DNA of 64,000 bases from Limnohabitans sp. 63ED37-2 (GCF_001412535.1 NZ_CP011774.1:925501-989500), one strand, 5' to 3'. Positions 1-9,141 are shown, counted from the first letter of the stretch. Numbers and translations: made by a program. Notes: generated by a model not told the origin, from the sequence alone.

Positions 1-2
1 CC

Positions 3-797
3 TACATCCCTGAGTTCAACTTGTTCCTAGACGCCACGCCCGGCAAAGCCATGTTTGGCACCCTGTCGCCGCAATTGCAGGGCAAGCACGCCTTGGTCAT
101 CCAGAATGCCAAGGGCGAACCAGAGATAATGAAAGTGCCTCTCGGAGAGTCGGGCGCCAACGCGGTCCAGATTGACACTGTTTTGGAACTCAATAGCCAA
201 GGGCAGATCACAGGCCGAAGTAAGATTCAACCGACAGGCTACCTGGATTTGTTGGCACGGCAAATCATGTCTTCCTTGCCGCCTGGGGTGGAGCCGCAAG
301 TGGTCAGCCAATTGCTGGTCATGTCAGGGCAAAGTGGTTCAGGAAATCTGATCCACAAGAACGAGGCAGACACTTCAAAGCCCTATAGCTACGAAGCCAC
401 TTTTGTGTTGCCCAACGCTGTGCAGCTGCCTGGCCCCGGTGCCATGGCCATCCCGCAAGGCATCAAGGGTTTTTCAAGCATTGCGAATACATTCGCGGTC
501 ATTGCGCCTGAGCTGCGGACTCAGCCTTTGATTTTTGGGAATGGAAAAATCATTGAGAACATGCTGCTGAAATTGCCTCAAAATATTTCGGTGAGTCGTC
601 TGCCCGCCCCCGTCTCAATGGAAACACCTTTTGGCCGTTACATATCCAAATACGAACTGAAGGGGCGGGAACTGAGAGTGCAACGTCAACTGGTGATAGA
701 ACTCTCCGACATCATCGTTCAGCCGAAGGAATACCCCCAGTTGCGCAGCATGGGCAATGCCGTGATGAGGGATTTGCGCAGCCAGGTGGTGTATTGA
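3..797 (+). CDS. C-terminal part of a transglutaminase/DUF3857-type exported protein (5' truncated by window edge)
   Basis: The frame is open to the first base of the window, so the true start lies upstream. The visible 264 or so residues begin with YIPEFNLFLDATPG. That resembles the end of the transglutaminase-like core in DUF3857/transglutaminase proteins, where a conserved Asp sits in a PxxxxYLDxT-like stretch. The rest is a beta-rich tail with no membrane segment. The catalytic Cys and His would be upstream and cannot be checked. The family is usually periplasmic and poorly characterised. It ends 22 bases before the convergent gcdH stop. Family assignment rests on one motif and general pattern, so it is moderate. 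Confidence 0.55.
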   Translation, partial: YIPEFNLFLDATPGKAMFGTLSPQLQGKHALVIQNAKGEPEIMKVPLGESGANAVQIDTVLELNSQGQITGRSKIQPTGYLDLLARQIMSSLPPGVEPQVVSQLLVMSGQSGSGNLIHKNEADTSKPYSYEATFVLPNAVQLPGPGAMAIPQGIKGFSSIANTFAVIAPELRTQPLIFGNGKIIENMLLKLPQNISVSRLPAPVSMETPFGRYISKYELKGRELRVQRQLVIELSDIIVQPKEYPQLRSMGNAVMRDLRSQVVY

Positions 798-819
798 CCG
801 GATTGAGGTTGCTGAGGCC

Positions 820-2007
820 TCAATTCGAGAAAGCAGGAATCCCGGTGATCGCGCGGCCCAAAATCAGGGCGTGCACGTCGTGTGTGCCCTCGTAGGTGTT
901 GACCACTTCCAGGTTCACCAGGTGGCGGGCCACGCCGTATTCGGCGCTGATGCCGTTGCCGCCCATCATGTCACGCGCCATGCGGGCGATGTCCAGAGCC
1001 TTGCCGCAGCTGTTGCGCTTGAGGATGGAGGTCAGGTCCACCGATGCGGTGCCTTCGTCCTTCATGCGGCCCAGGCGGAGGCACCCTTGCAAGCCCAGGC
1101 TGATTTCGGTCAGCATGTCGGCCAGTTTCTTCTGGATCAGCTGGTTGGCGGCCAGGGGGCGGCCAAACTGCTGACGGTCCATCACGTACTGGCGAGCACG
1201 GGCGTAGCAGTCTTCGGCAGCGCCCAAGGCGCCCCACGCGATGCCGTAGCGGGCGCTGTTCAGGCAAGTGAAGGGGCCTTTTAAACCACGCACTTCGGGG
1301 AAGGCGTTTTCTTCGGGGCAGAACACCTCGTCCATGACGATCTCGCCGGTGATCGAGGCACGCAGGCCGACCTTGCCGTGCACGGCAGGAGCCGACAGGC
1401 CTTTCCAGCCTTTTTCCAAAATGAAGCCACGGATCTGGCCGCCATCGTCCTTGGCCCAGACCACAAACACGTCGGCGATGGGGCTGTTGGTGATCCACAT
1501 CTTGGCGCCGCTGATGCTGTAGCCGCCGTCCACCTTTTTGGCGCGGGTGATCATGCTGCCGGGATCCGAGCCGTGGTTGGGTTCGGTCAGGCCAAAGCAG
1601 CCGATCCACTCGCCACGCGCCAACTTGGGCAGGTATTTTTGCTTTTGGGCTTCAGAGCCAAAGTCGTTGATGGGCAACATCACCAAAGAAGATTGCACGC
1701 TCATCATGGAGCGGTAGCCCGAGTCCACGCGCTCGACTTCACGCGCCACCAGGCCGTAGCAAACATAGTTCAGGCCCGCACCGCCGTATTGCTCGGGGAT
1801 GGTGGCGCCCAAAAGGCCCAGCTCGCCCATCTCGCGGAAGATGGCCACGTCGGTGGTCTCGTTCAGGAAAGCGTCTTTCACGCGGGGCAGCAGGCGTTCT
1901 TGGCAGTAGGCGCGGGCGGCTTCTTGCACCTGACGCTCGTCGTCGGTCAGTTGGGCGCTGAGGTTGAAGGGGTCTTCCCAGCTGAAGGTGTTTTTGGTGG
2001 TGGCCAT
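820..2007 (-). CDS. gcdH: glutaryl-CoA dehydrogenase
   Basis: This 395-residue acyl-CoA dehydrogenase oxidises and decarboxylates glutaryl-CoA to crotonyl-CoA using FAD, in lysine, tryptophan and glutarate breakdown in the cytoplasm. The FAD-binding segment [13 protein letters not shown] lies at about 136-148. The catalytic base is Glu373 within [19 protein letters not shown], a block typical of glutaryl-CoA dehydrogenase rather than other acyl-CoA dehydrogenases. Length matches the family. The ATG is preceded by GGAGA. A LysR regulator is transcribed divergently from the 101-base gap, the common arrangement for gcdH and its activator. Confidence 0.93.
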   Translation of the reverse strand: MATTKNTFSWEDPFNLSAQLTDDERQVQEAARAYCQERLLPRVKDAFLNETTDVAIFREMGELGLLGATIPEQYGGAGLNYVCYGLVAREVERVDSGYRSMMSVQSSLVMLPINDFGSEAQKQKYLPKLARGEWIGCFGLTEPNHGSDPGSMITRAKKVDGGYSISGAKMWITNSPIADVFVVWAKDDGGQIRGFILEKGWKGLSAPAVHGKVGLRASITGEIVMDEVFCPEENAFPEVRGLKGPFTCLNSARYGIAWGALGAAEDCYARARQYVMDRQQFGRPLAANQLIQKKLADMLTEISLGLQGCLRLGRMKDEGTASVDLTSILKRNSCGKALDIARMARDMMGGNGISAEYGVARHLVNLEVVNTYEGTHDVHALILGRAITGIPAFSN

Positions 2008-2072
2008 GGGGGGTGTCTCCTTGAAAAAAATCTTGAAGCGGATTGTCAGGTCGAGATGAATAGTTGTCTAAT

Positions 2073-2093
2073 ATTGATTACCTATACATCAAT
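2073..2093. promoter_or_regulatory. LysR-type operator between gcdH and its divergent regulator
   Basis: A perfect inverted repeat, ATTGAT-N9-ATCAAT, sits in the AT-rich gap between the two divergent genes, 16 bases before the regulator start. It contains the T-N11-A arrangement expected of LysR-family boxes. The function is inferred from position and symmetry. Confidence 0.6.
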
Positions 2094-2108
2094 ACATTAT
2101 TTTAATTC

Positions 2109-2999
2109 ATGGAATTCCGTCACCTGCGCTATTTCCTGATGCTGGCCGAAGAGCTGCACTTTGGCCGTGCGGCCCAGCGCCTGTCCATCTCGCAGCCGCC
2201 GCTCAGCCTGAACATCCAGCAGCTCGAAGCCTCGGTGGGGGCGCAGCTGTTCACCCGCAACAGCCGGGGCGTGCAGCTCACGGCGGCAGGCCAGGCCTTT
2301 GTGCCGGCGGCCCGTGCCTTGCTGGCGCAGGCCAGCGCCGCAGCGCGTGAGGCACGCGATGTGGCCGAGGGTCAGTCGGGCCAGCTGCACATCGGCTTTG
2401 CCGGGACCATGTTGTATTGTGGTCTGCCGCAAATCCTGAGCCGCTTTCAGGCCAGCCACCCTCGTTTGCGCTTGGTGCTGCGCGAGCTGAGTTCGTCCGA
2501 GCAGTTGTCTGAATTGCTGCGCGACCGGCTCGATGTGGGCTTTGTGCACACGCCCCGGGTGCCGCCGGGTTTTGAGCAGATTCTGGTGGCCAGCCAGCCC
2601 TTGGTGGCGTGTTTGCCTGCCAGCCACCCCTTGGCGGGGGCGGCCAGTGTGGGGCTAGATGAACTGGCTGGGCAAGACCTGGTGGTGGTGTCCCGCACCG
2701 TTTCGCCCGATTACCACGAACGCATTTTGGTGCTGTGCGAACAGGCCGGCTGGATGCCGCAGGTGGTGCACGAGTTGCGCCATTGGCTGAGCGTGGTGTC
2801 CTTGGTCTCGCAAGACCTGGGTGTGGCGCTGGTGCCGCAAGCCCTGCAGCAGTCGGCTCTGGCGGGCGCGGTGTTCGTGCCACTGCACGCGGTCGATGCC
2901 CGTTACGACACGCGCTGTTTGTGGCGCAGCGACCGAGACCAGACGGCGCTGGGGGACTTTGTGCAGGCGGTGCAGAGCGGGCTGCTGCCCCACGGATAA
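2109..2999 (+). CDS. LysR-family transcriptional regulator, probable GcdR-like activator of gcdH
   Basis: This is a 296-residue LysR protein. The winged helix-turn-helix occupies about residues 1-60 (FRHLRYFLMLAEELHFGRAA, then ISQPPLSLNIQQLE). It is followed by a linker helix and an effector domain of the periplasmic-binding-protein fold to the end. It is divergent from gcdH with an inverted repeat between them, so autoregulation and control of gcdH are likely. Effector residues cannot be read, so glutarate or glutaryl-CoA as inducer is a guess. Length is normal for LysR. Confidence 0.85.
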   Translation: MEFRHLRYFLMLAEELHFGRAAQRLSISQPPLSLNIQQLEASVGAQLFTRNSRGVQLTAAGQAFVPAARALLAQASAAAREARDVAEGQSGQLHIGFAGTMLYCGLPQILSRFQASHPRLRLVLRELSSSEQLSELLRDRLDVGFVHTPRVPPGFEQILVASQPLVACLPASHPLAGAASVGLDELAGQDLVVVSRTVSPDYHERILVLCEQAGWMPQVVHELRHWLSVVSLVSQDLGVALVPQALQQSALAGAVFVPLHAVDARYDTRCLWRSDRDQTALGDFVQAVQSGLLPHG

Positions 3000-3027
3000 T
3001 TCAAACCCTCTCAAACAAGGAACCCAC

Positions 3028-3561
3028 ATGACCCAAACTCTGGTTTTAGGCGGCGGCTGCTTTTGGTGCACCGAGGCGGTGTACGTCAAAGTGCGTGGCG
3101 TGACCGATGTGGAGTCGGGCTATTGCAACGGCCAAACCGTGAACCCCAGCTACGACGACGTCTGCACCGGCCGCACCGGACACAACGAAGTGGTCAAGCT
3201 CGAATACGACCCGGCGCAGGTGAGCACCCGCGAGCTGCTGGAAGTCTTTTTTGTCATCCACGACCCCACCACCTTGAACCGCCAGGGCAACGACGTGGGC
3301 ACGCAGTACCGCAGCGGCATTTACTTCACCACGCCCGAACAAGCCGAGGAGGCCCGCGCCCTGATCGCCGAGCTGGCGGCGGCCCGGGCCTTTGGCCAAC
3401 CCATCGTGACCGAGGTGCTGGCCTTGGACAACTACAGCGCGGCCGAGGACTACCACCAAGACTTTTTTGAACGCAACCCCTACCAGGGCTATTGCATGGC
3501 CGTGGCCGCGCCCAAGGTGAGCAAATTCAAAAAGACGTTTTCGCGCTTGGTGCGTGAGTGA
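3028..3561 (+). CDS. msrA: peptide-methionine (S)-S-oxide reductase
   Basis: MsrA reduces methionine-S-sulfoxide in proteins and repairs oxidative damage in the cytoplasm. The 177-residue protein has the GCFWC motif at residues 10-14 with catalytic Cys11, and the GNDVGTQYRSGIYF segment that lines the substrate pocket. The frame is open far upstream (to 2821), but that part overlaps the LysR gene. The ATG at 3028 follows an AAGGAAC sequence and gives the usual MsrA length. It is alone, with no MsrB fusion. Confidence 0.93.
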   Translation: MTQTLVLGGGCFWCTEAVYVKVRGVTDVESGYCNGQTVNPSYDDVCTGRTGHNEVVKLEYDPAQVSTRELLEVFFVIHDPTTLNRQGNDVGTQYRSGIYFTTPEQAEEARALIAELAAARAFGQPIVTEVLALDNYSAAEDYHQDFFERNPYQGYCMAVAAPKVSKFKKTFSRLVRE

Positions 3562-3570
3562 CAATGACGC

Positions 3571-3594
3571 AGCAGGCATCGGTCGATGCCTGCT
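3571..3594. terminator. GC-rich hairpin after msrA, possible terminator
   Basis: An 11-bp perfect stem (AGCAGGCATCG / CGATGCCTGCT) with a 2-base GT spacer lies 10 bases after the msrA stop. No T-run follows, so it could be a weak or Rho-assisted terminator or simply mRNA end protection. Confidence 0.4.
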
Positions 3595-3636
3595 CGGAAA
3601 ATCGCCTCTGCAAAGCGAATCACTTCAAGAAAACCC

Positions 3637-3876
3637 ATGAAAAACATTGTCTTTTTTCTAGCTGCCATGAGCTTGTCCTGGGGGGGCTTGGCCCAACACT
3701 CCAAGAAAGAGGTGGAGCAGGACATTGCCCGCCACCGCGCCATGGCCGAAGCCCACGAGGCGGCTGCCAAATGCCTGGAGTCTGGCAAAAAACCGGACCA
3801 ATGCACCAAGGAGCTGCAAGCCGCCTGCAAGGGCCTCGCGCTGGGCAAATACTGCGGCATGAAGCACGTTCACTGA
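3637..3876 (+). CDS. small exported protein with four cysteines, unknown function
   Basis: The protein has 79 residues. A signal peptide (MKNIVFFLAAMSLSWGGLAQ) precedes a mature part of about 59 residues with four cysteines (in KCLES, QCTK, ACKG and YCGM contexts), many charged residues and a C-terminal HVH. The spacing suggests a small disulfide-bonded periplasmic helical protein. The longer reading frame from 3586 overlaps the post-msrA hairpin, and the ATG at 3637 starts a clean signal peptide, so I choose it. It is followed by a His-rich exported protein and a ZnuD-like receptor, so a metal-related role is possible. I do not recognise a family. Confidence 0.6.
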   Translation: MKNIVFFLAAMSLSWGGLAQHSKKEVEQDIARHRAMAEAHEAAAKCLESGKKPDQCTKELQAACKGLALGKYCGMKHVH

Positions 3877-3901
3877 TCCGCCGCTGTCGACTTCGCCGTT
3901 C

Positions 3902-4330
3902 ATGAGTTCTCCGCGATCACGCCTGCCGGTTTGGCTGCACACCTTGCTGGTGGCGGCCCTGCTGTGGGCTCCTCTTTGGGGGCAGCTGCACGGCATTGGA
4001 CACGGACTTGAGCATGGCATTGAGCAAGGGACTCGGCATGCGATCTCTGCCCCCGCTGGGCACCATGACGCGCATGCTCTTGCGCATGCAGTGCAGCTGC
4101 ACGACGAAGATCGGCACAAAGGGCATTCGTACCCCTTGGGCCATGAAGCCGACGCCGATCTGTGCCGTGTGCTGGATCACCTGTCGCAAGCTGAACGGCT
4201 GAGTACCCCTTGCCCACCCGGCCTGGCCCCAAGCGTGGCCATGGCCCAGCCCATTTTTAGGGCGACTTTTTATCCGGACCAAGACCTCTGGTCCCCGGCG
4301 CAAGCCCGTGCGCCGCCTGAGCTGATTTGA
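3902..4330 (+). CDS. histidine-rich exported protein next to a ZnuD-like receptor
   Basis: The protein has 142 residues with a hydrophobic N-terminal signal or anchor segment (LHTLLVAALLWAPLWG) followed by a dense histidine stretch at about 30-80. The His residues occur as HG, HH and DEDRHKGH clusters mixed with Asp/Glu. Such regions bind zinc, nickel or copper. It lies 79 bases before a ZnuD-like TonB-dependent receptor on the same strand and may be a periplasmic metal buffer for it. No Shine-Dalgarno is obvious before the ATG at 3902. It resembles short exported proteins often seen beside TonB receptors, but a named family is not certain. Confidence 0.6.
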   Translation: MSSPRSRLPVWLHTLLVAALLWAPLWGQLHGIGHGLEHGIEQGTRHAISAPAGHHDAHALAHAVQLHDEDRHKGHSYPLGHEADADLCRVLDHLSQAERLSTPCPPGLAPSVAMAQPIFRATFYPDQDLWSPAQARAPPELI

Positions 4331-4409
4331 ACCCCTGATCTTGTCTGGCTGACTTTCCGTGTGGAGCGGAAAGCGCTGGGCTGTTCCTGTTTTTTCAAAT
4401 CATCGCTTT

Positions 4410-6419
4410 ATGACCTATTCTTTTCGCCTTTCGGCCCTGGCCTGCGCCAGCCTGGCCTCCTTGTCTTTTTCCAATGCCTGGGCGCAAAACGCCGTATCTG
4501 GTTTTTCCCCTGAAATTGTCATCACCGGCAACCCCCTGGGCCGCGACGGCACCACCGTGCCTGTCAGCACCATGGGTCGCGCCGACCTGCTCGAACGCGG
4601 GCAAAGCACTTTGGGCGAAACCCTGAACGGCTTGCCCGGTGTGTCCAGCACTTACTTTGGCCCCAATGCGAGCCGTCCCACCATTCGCGGGCTCGATGGC
4701 GACCGCATCCGGGTGCTGAACAACAGCGCTTCCAGCCTCGATGCCTCGGCGCTGAGCTACGACCATGCGGTGCCGCTCGATGTCTTGTCCACCGACCGTG
4801 TGGAAGTGCTGCGCGGCCCGGCCGCCTTGCTTTATGGCGGCAGCGCGGTGGGCGGTGTGGTCAACGTGATCGACAACCGCATCCCGCGACAAGCAGTCTC
4901 GGGCGTGCTGGGCAAAGCCCAGCTGCAAGCGGGCACGGGCAATGACGAGCGCAGCGTGGCCGGTTTGGTGGAGGCGGGTAACGAACGTTATGCCCTTCAC
5001 CTGGATGGTTTTGACCGCCGCACGGGCGATGTGCGGGTGCCGGTGTCGCTTGAATGCACAAAACCCGGCTCGCCTGCCAACGCCCGGCGCATCTGCAACT
5101 CGGCCAGCACCGCTCGGGGTGGCGCTTTCGGAGCCAGCACTTTCTGGGACCACGGCTATTTGGGCGCATCGGTCAACACCTACCAAAGCGATTACGGCAC
5201 CGTGGCCGAAGACGAAGTGACGATTGGCATGAAGACCACCCGCTACGCGCTGGAAGGCCAAGTGCGCCAACTGCCGGGCTGGTTTGACAGCGTCAAAGCC
5301 CGCCTGAGCCACACCGATTACCAACACACCGAGTTTGAAGGCACCCAAGCGGGCACCGTGTTTGCCAACAAGGGCCAGGACCTGCGCATCGAGGCGCGGC
5401 ACCGCCCGTTGGCGGGGTGGCAAGGCGTGGTGGGTCTGCAAACCGAGTCGAGCCGCTTTTCTGCGGTGGGCGACGAAGCCTTTGCGCCCTTCAGCCGCAC
5501 ACGCAGCCAAGCCCTTTTTGTGCACGAAGAGCTGCTCACATCATGGGGCCAGTTCACAGCAGGTGCGCGTTGGGAGTCGGTGCGGGTTGAGTCCTTGGGC
5601 AACCCCGAGCTGGAGCGGTTTGACGAGGGCATCGGGGCCAAAAAATTCACCCCCTTCAGCTTGGCCGCTGGGGCGGTGCTCAAGCTCTCGCCCGCATGGT
5701 CTTTGACCGGCAACGCGGCCTTGACACAGCGTGCCCCCAAAGACTACGAGTTGTTTGCCAATGGCCCACACCTGGCCACCCACGCCTGGGAAATTGGCAA
5801 CAAAGATCTGGGCTTGGAAAAGTCCAAGAGCCTGGATGCGGGTGTGCAGTGGAAGTCCGGCCCCAACAGTGCCAATGTGACGGCCTTTTCCAGCCAGTTT
5901 GACAACTACATTGGCCTGATGAACACGCAGGACGTGGAGGACAATTTGCCCGTGCAGCGCTACCAAGGCGTCAAGGCCCAATTCAGAGGCTTGGAAGCCA
6001 GCGGTCGTCAACGCTTGTGGCAGAGCACCTCGACGCTCGATCTGGACTGGCGTGCCGATACCGTGCGGGCCACCAACACCAGCACCGGCGAGCCCTTGCC
6101 CCGCATCGCCCCCATGCGTGTGGGTGCCACGCTGGTGCAAAGCCATGGTCCCTGGAGCGCCAAGCTGGGTGCCGACTGGCATGCCGCGCAAAAGCGTGTG
6201 CCCGAAGGCAGTGTGGCCACGGGTGCCTACACCTGGGTCAACGCCAGTGTGTCTTACCGCCAAAAGCTGGACACCACGGTGCTCAACTGGTTCGCCCGTC
6301 TGGACAACCTCACCGACCAACTGGCCTACAGCGCCAGCTCGATCCTGACCAGCACCGCATTTGGCAAATCGCCTTTGCCGGGGCGCAGCCTCAAGCTGGG
6401 GGTTCAGGCCACGTTCTGA
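4410..6419 (+). CDS. TonB-dependent outer-membrane receptor, ZnuD-like (probable zinc uptake)
   Basis: This is a 669-residue outer-membrane barrel importer powered by TonB-ExbBD. It has a signal peptide ending at AWAQ (about residue 26). The plug domain covers about 30-160, with PTIRGLDGDRIRVLNN and VEVLRGPAALLYGGSAVGG followed by VVNVIDNRIPRQ. The barrel runs to a terminal Phe (LGVQATF). The plug wording resembles the ZnuD zinc receptors of Neisseria and other Proteobacteria. The His-rich neighbour upstream agrees. I could not find a convincing Zur palindrome upstream, so regulation is open. The ATG at 4410 is chosen because it starts the signal peptide. Other metals or organic chelates remain possible. 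Confidence 0.75.
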   Translation: MTYSFRLSALACASLASLSFSNAWAQNAVSGFSPEIVITGNPLGRDGTTVPVSTMGRADLLERGQSTLGETLNGLPGVSSTYFGPNASRPTIRGLDGDRIRVLNNSASSLDASALSYDHAVPLDVLSTDRVEVLRGPAALLYGGSAVGGVVNVIDNRIPRQAVSGVLGKAQLQAGTGNDERSVAGLVEAGNERYALHLDGFDRRTGDVRVPVSLECTKPGSPANARRICNSASTARGGAFGASTFWDHGYLGASVNTYQSDYGTVAEDEVTIGMKTTRYALEGQVRQLPGWFDSVKARLSHTDYQHTEFEGTQAGTVFANKGQDLRIEARHRPLAGWQGVVGLQTESSRFSAVGDEAFAPFSRTRSQALFVHEELLTSWGQFTAGARWESVRVESLGNPELERFDEGIGAKKFTPFSLAAGAVLKLSPAWSLTGNAALTQRAPKDYELFANGPHLATHAWEIGNKDLGLEKSKSLDAGVQWKSGPNSANVTAFSSQFDNYIGLMNTQDVEDNLPVQRYQGVKAQFRGLEASGRQRLWQSTSTLDLDWRADTVRATNTSTGEPLPRIAPMRVGATLVQSHGPWSAKLGADWHAAQKRVPEGSVATGAYTWVNASVSYRQKLDTTVLNWFARLDNLTDQLAYSASSILTSTAFGKSPLPGRSLKLGVQATF

Positions 6420-6502
6420 TGGCCTGCGTGGCGTCGCCAATGGCAGCGGCGCTACGTGGTTTCCGATGATGAAGGGGTTTGGCAGGCCGAGATAATCCGG
6501 TC

Positions 6503-7459
6503 ATGAACCTTGATCATCCTGTTTTGTCATCCCTCCTGCCCGTGGCCTTGCTCATCTTGATGGGTTTTGTCGCGGGCAGGACCCGACTGGTGCAAGGGGA
6601 GTCGGTACGCGATTTGTCCAATCTCGTGTTCATGGTGCTGACACAGGCGATGCTTTTTCGGACCATGAGCCAGGTTCATCTGGATCAGCTCGATTTTGCG
6701 CCTGTGGTGCAGTATTTGGCCGTGACCGTGCTGCTGTTTTTCATCCTGATTTTTGTCTACGGGCGAAATGCTAGGGCGACTGTTTTGGCTTTGGCAGGCG
6801 TTTTCAGCAACACATTGATGATTGGTGTGCCTTTGATCGGTCTGGCTTACGGTCAGCCAGGACAAATTCTTCTGCTGACTTTGGTCTCTGTGCACGCTTT
6901 GGTTTTGTTGACCTTGGCCACTTTGATTTTGGAATTGCAAATGGCCCGAGAACAACAAAGTGCTTTTGGCCATTCCACGCAGTTATGGCGAACCGCCTTT
7001 CAAGCAATTCGAAGTGCCTTGTTGCACCCTGTGCCATTGCCTATTTTGGTGGGTTTGCTGTATGCGCAAACGGGGTGGGGCCTGCACCCCGTTGTCGACA
7101 AACCTTTGCAGTTGCTCGGCAGCGCTTTTGTACCCATTGCTTTGTTGTTGGTGGGCATCACCTTGTCGCAGACGAACATGGGATTCAACCTCGTCAAAGC
7201 GATTCGTTTGTCGCTGGTCAAAACCGTGGTGCACCCCCTGCTGATGCTGGTTGTGGGGTGGTCTTTTGGGTTGCGTGGTTTGCCCTTGTCTGTGATGGTG
7301 GTGGTGGCCGCTTTGCCCATGGGGGCCAATGGTTTTTTGTTTTCCCAGCGCTATCAAAAAGAAGAGGATACGGTGACTGCCGCTGTTGCTGTGTCAACAG
7401 GGATGGCGGCAGTTGGCATCAGCTTGGCCTTGGCTTGGCTGCCCAGCGTCGCGATTTGA
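6503..7459 (+). CDS. AEC-family (auxin efflux carrier type) transporter
   Basis: This is a 318-residue inner-membrane protein with about ten hydrophobic helices in two halves and a central hydrophilic loop. Family marks are the GVFSNTLMIGVPL segment in the first half and ALPMGANGFLFSQRY in the second. AEC proteins move carboxylates such as malate or malonate, or unknown small anions. The ATG at 6503 is preferred over an upstream TTG. It converges on the phosphatase gene at 7528 and marks the left edge of the less GC-rich sulfonate region, but a role there is not shown. Confidence 0.8.
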   Translation: MNLDHPVLSSLLPVALLILMGFVAGRTRLVQGESVRDLSNLVFMVLTQAMLFRTMSQVHLDQLDFAPVVQYLAVTVLLFFILIFVYGRNARATVLALAGVFSNTLMIGVPLIGLAYGQPGQILLLTLVSVHALVLLTLATLILELQMAREQQSAFGHSTQLWRTAFQAIRSALLHPVPLPILVGLLYAQTGWGLHPVVDKPLQLLGSAFVPIALLLVGITLSQTNMGFNLVKAIRLSLVKTVVHPLLMLVVGWSFGLRGLPLSVMVVVAALPMGANGFLFSQRYQKEEDTVTAAVAVSTGMAAVGISLALAWLPSVAI

Positions 7460-7527
7460 GGATTTCCGTGTACACCCTGACTGGCTAAGTCTGTGAATGA
7501 GCAACAGGGCGAGTGCATCCGTTTGTT

Positions 7528-8316
7528 TTAAGGGCTTTCGGATACAAGCAATTGAAACCACATGTTGGCCAGTTGCGGTGCAGCAGCGGCAATGCGACGG
7601 GACTCGTGCCAGACCAATCCGTCCAGAGTGAGGATGTGTCCACCGGCTTCTCGAATCAAAAGCACACCCGCTGCGGCATCCCAGCTGCCCATGTCATGTG
7701 ACCAAAACACATCGACTCTGCCAGCAGCGAGGTAAGCCAGTTCCAGTGCCATACTGCCCGCGCGGCGGACACCGGATACGGTTGCGACCGTGCGGGCAAA
7801 TTGGATCAAATATTCGGGCAAGGACGCAGCTCGGGGTTTGGGAAACACCGTGGCAGCAACGGCCAGCTGCAAATGGTCTGTGCCCGCCACATGCAAAGGC
7901 TTGCCGTTCAGTGTGGCGCCATGATTCAGTGCTGCGCTGAAAACCTCTTGACGGCAGGGATCCACAATGCACGCTGCAATGGGTTCACCATCTGACAGGA
8001 GCGCAATGGATACGCTGTACTGAGGATAGCCTCGCAAGAAATTCATGCTGCCATCGATCGGATCGATCACCCAGAGCAAACCACCACTGACTTGTGTTTT
8101 GGCGCTTTCCTCACCCAAAAAACCATGGTCAGGATAACGTTCGGCAATGCGTGTCTTCAGGTGTTCTTCGATGCTGCGGTCCAATGCGCTGCACCAATCG
8201 CCAGCCGACTTGAACTCCACTTCAGGTGGCTGAGCACCCGTTTGCTGGATCATTTGCGCGGCTTCGAGCGCCAAGACCTTGGCAAAATCCCTGGCCTGCG
8301 TGGCAAGGTCGGTCAT
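7528..8316 (-). CDS. inositol-monophosphatase-family phosphatase
   Basis: The protein has 262 residues with the metal-binding motifs of the family: GEES at about 73-76, WVIDPIDGSMNF at about 82-93 and WDAAAGVLLIREAGG near the C-terminal third. These enzymes use Mg2+ to remove phosphate from inositol phosphates, sugar phosphates, histidinol phosphate or PAP/NADP-like compounds. The start overlaps the stop of the GntR gene by 4 bases (ATGA), so the two are co-transcribed. Its location at the end of the sulfonate locus raises the idea of a sulfo-metabolite phosphatase, but the substrate cannot be read from sequence. Confidence 0.8.
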   Translation of the reverse strand: MTDLATQARDFAKVLALEAAQMIQQTGAQPPEVEFKSAGDWCSALDRSIEEHLKTRIAERYPDHGFLGEESAKTQVSGGLLWVIDPIDGSMNFLRGYPQYSVSIALLSDGEPIAACIVDPCRQEVFSAALNHGATLNGKPLHVAGTDHLQLAVAATVFPKPRAASLPEYLIQFARTVATVSGVRRAGSMALELAYLAAGRVDVFWSHDMGSWDAAAGVLLIREAGGHILTLDGLVWHESRRIAAAAPQLANMWFQLLVSESP

Positions 8317-9023
8317 GTCATCTCTCGCATGCGCGAGACGTAATCAAAATTTCGGGTGTCCACAATAGAGGTTCGGAATTCAGCAGGTTGACGGTCAAAA
8401 GTGTGCGCCACTCGGTCAATCCGCAACACGGGCGTGGCTAAATCTAAATTCAGCAAATGCGCACTGTCGGGCAGAACCAACTCAGCGCGAACTCTTTCAT
8501 CTGCCTCCACAATGGTTACCCCGAAAGCGGCCTGATAGTGCCCGTAAATCGTCGTGGTCCGAGCGGTAAAGGAGGCTTGATTCAAGCCCGGGAACATCGC
8601 TGCGGCGATGGCTATTCGGTCATGGATCACAGGTTGACCTTGCAAGTGAAGGACATTCTCGATTCGGAAGACCCATTGGTTGCCATGCAGTCCCAAGGCT
8701 TGAGCTTCCAATTGGGTGGCTCTGGACTTGGAGAATTTGTGCAGTCGGACTTCTGGAAATTCACTCGGCCGGTCTCTGGGCACGATTTTGAAAAACTGGA
8801 ACATGAAGCGCTCGCGATCGAGCTTACCGACAAAAGTGCCTCTCCCTTGCTGACGCAAAAGCACATGTTCTGCCACCAATTCGTCCACAGCACGACGCAC
8901 CGTCCCCACCGAAACTTGAAAGCGCAGGGCCAAATCTTTTTCATTGGGCAGTGCTGCACCCGGTGCTGCAATACCGGATTGGATGTCGTTGATCAGCTGC
9001 CTTTTGACTTGGCGATAAAGCAT
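8313..9023 (-). CDS. GntR-family (HutC/UTRA subfamily) transcriptional regulator
   Basis: This 236-residue protein has an N-terminal winged helix (about 1-65, LPNEKDLALRFQVSVGTVRR) and a C-terminal UTRA ligand domain (about 85-230, ending EFRTSIVDTRNFDYVSR). It lies directly downstream of the exporter and sulfolactate genes on the same strand and overlaps the phosphatase gene. It is a good candidate to sense sulfolactate or a related acid and control the suy part of the locus, while a LacI protein guards the importer. No operator could be assigned with confidence. Confidence 0.85.
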   Translation of the reverse strand: MLYRQVKRQLINDIQSGIAAPGAALPNEKDLALRFQVSVGTVRRAVDELVAEHVLLRQQGRGTFVGKLDRERFMFQFFKIVPRDRPSEFPEVRLHKFSKSRATQLEAQALGLHGNQWVFRIENVLHLQGQPVIHDRIAIAAAMFPGLNQASFTARTTTIYGHYQAAFGVTIVEADERVRAELVLPDSAHLLNLDLATPVLRIDRVAHTFDRQPAEFRTSIVDTRNFDYVSRMREMT

Positions 9024-9141
9024 TCTAGAAATCTTCCAAAAGAACGAACATCCAAACCGAGAAATGAAGGATCAGACCCGCCATATAGCTGCATTGACGG
9101 ATGGCGTGCACTTTTTGAGATGTGTGCAGCCATTCACAGGG

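Noticed and set aside
2821..3027. N-terminal extension of msrA
   Set aside because: It lies inside the LysR gene in another frame; the ATG at 3028 gives exact MsrA length and a ribosome site.
4395..5525. Open frame of 376 codons opposite the TonB receptor
   Set aside because: Antisense shadow of a well-supported receptor gene, with no domain or start signal.
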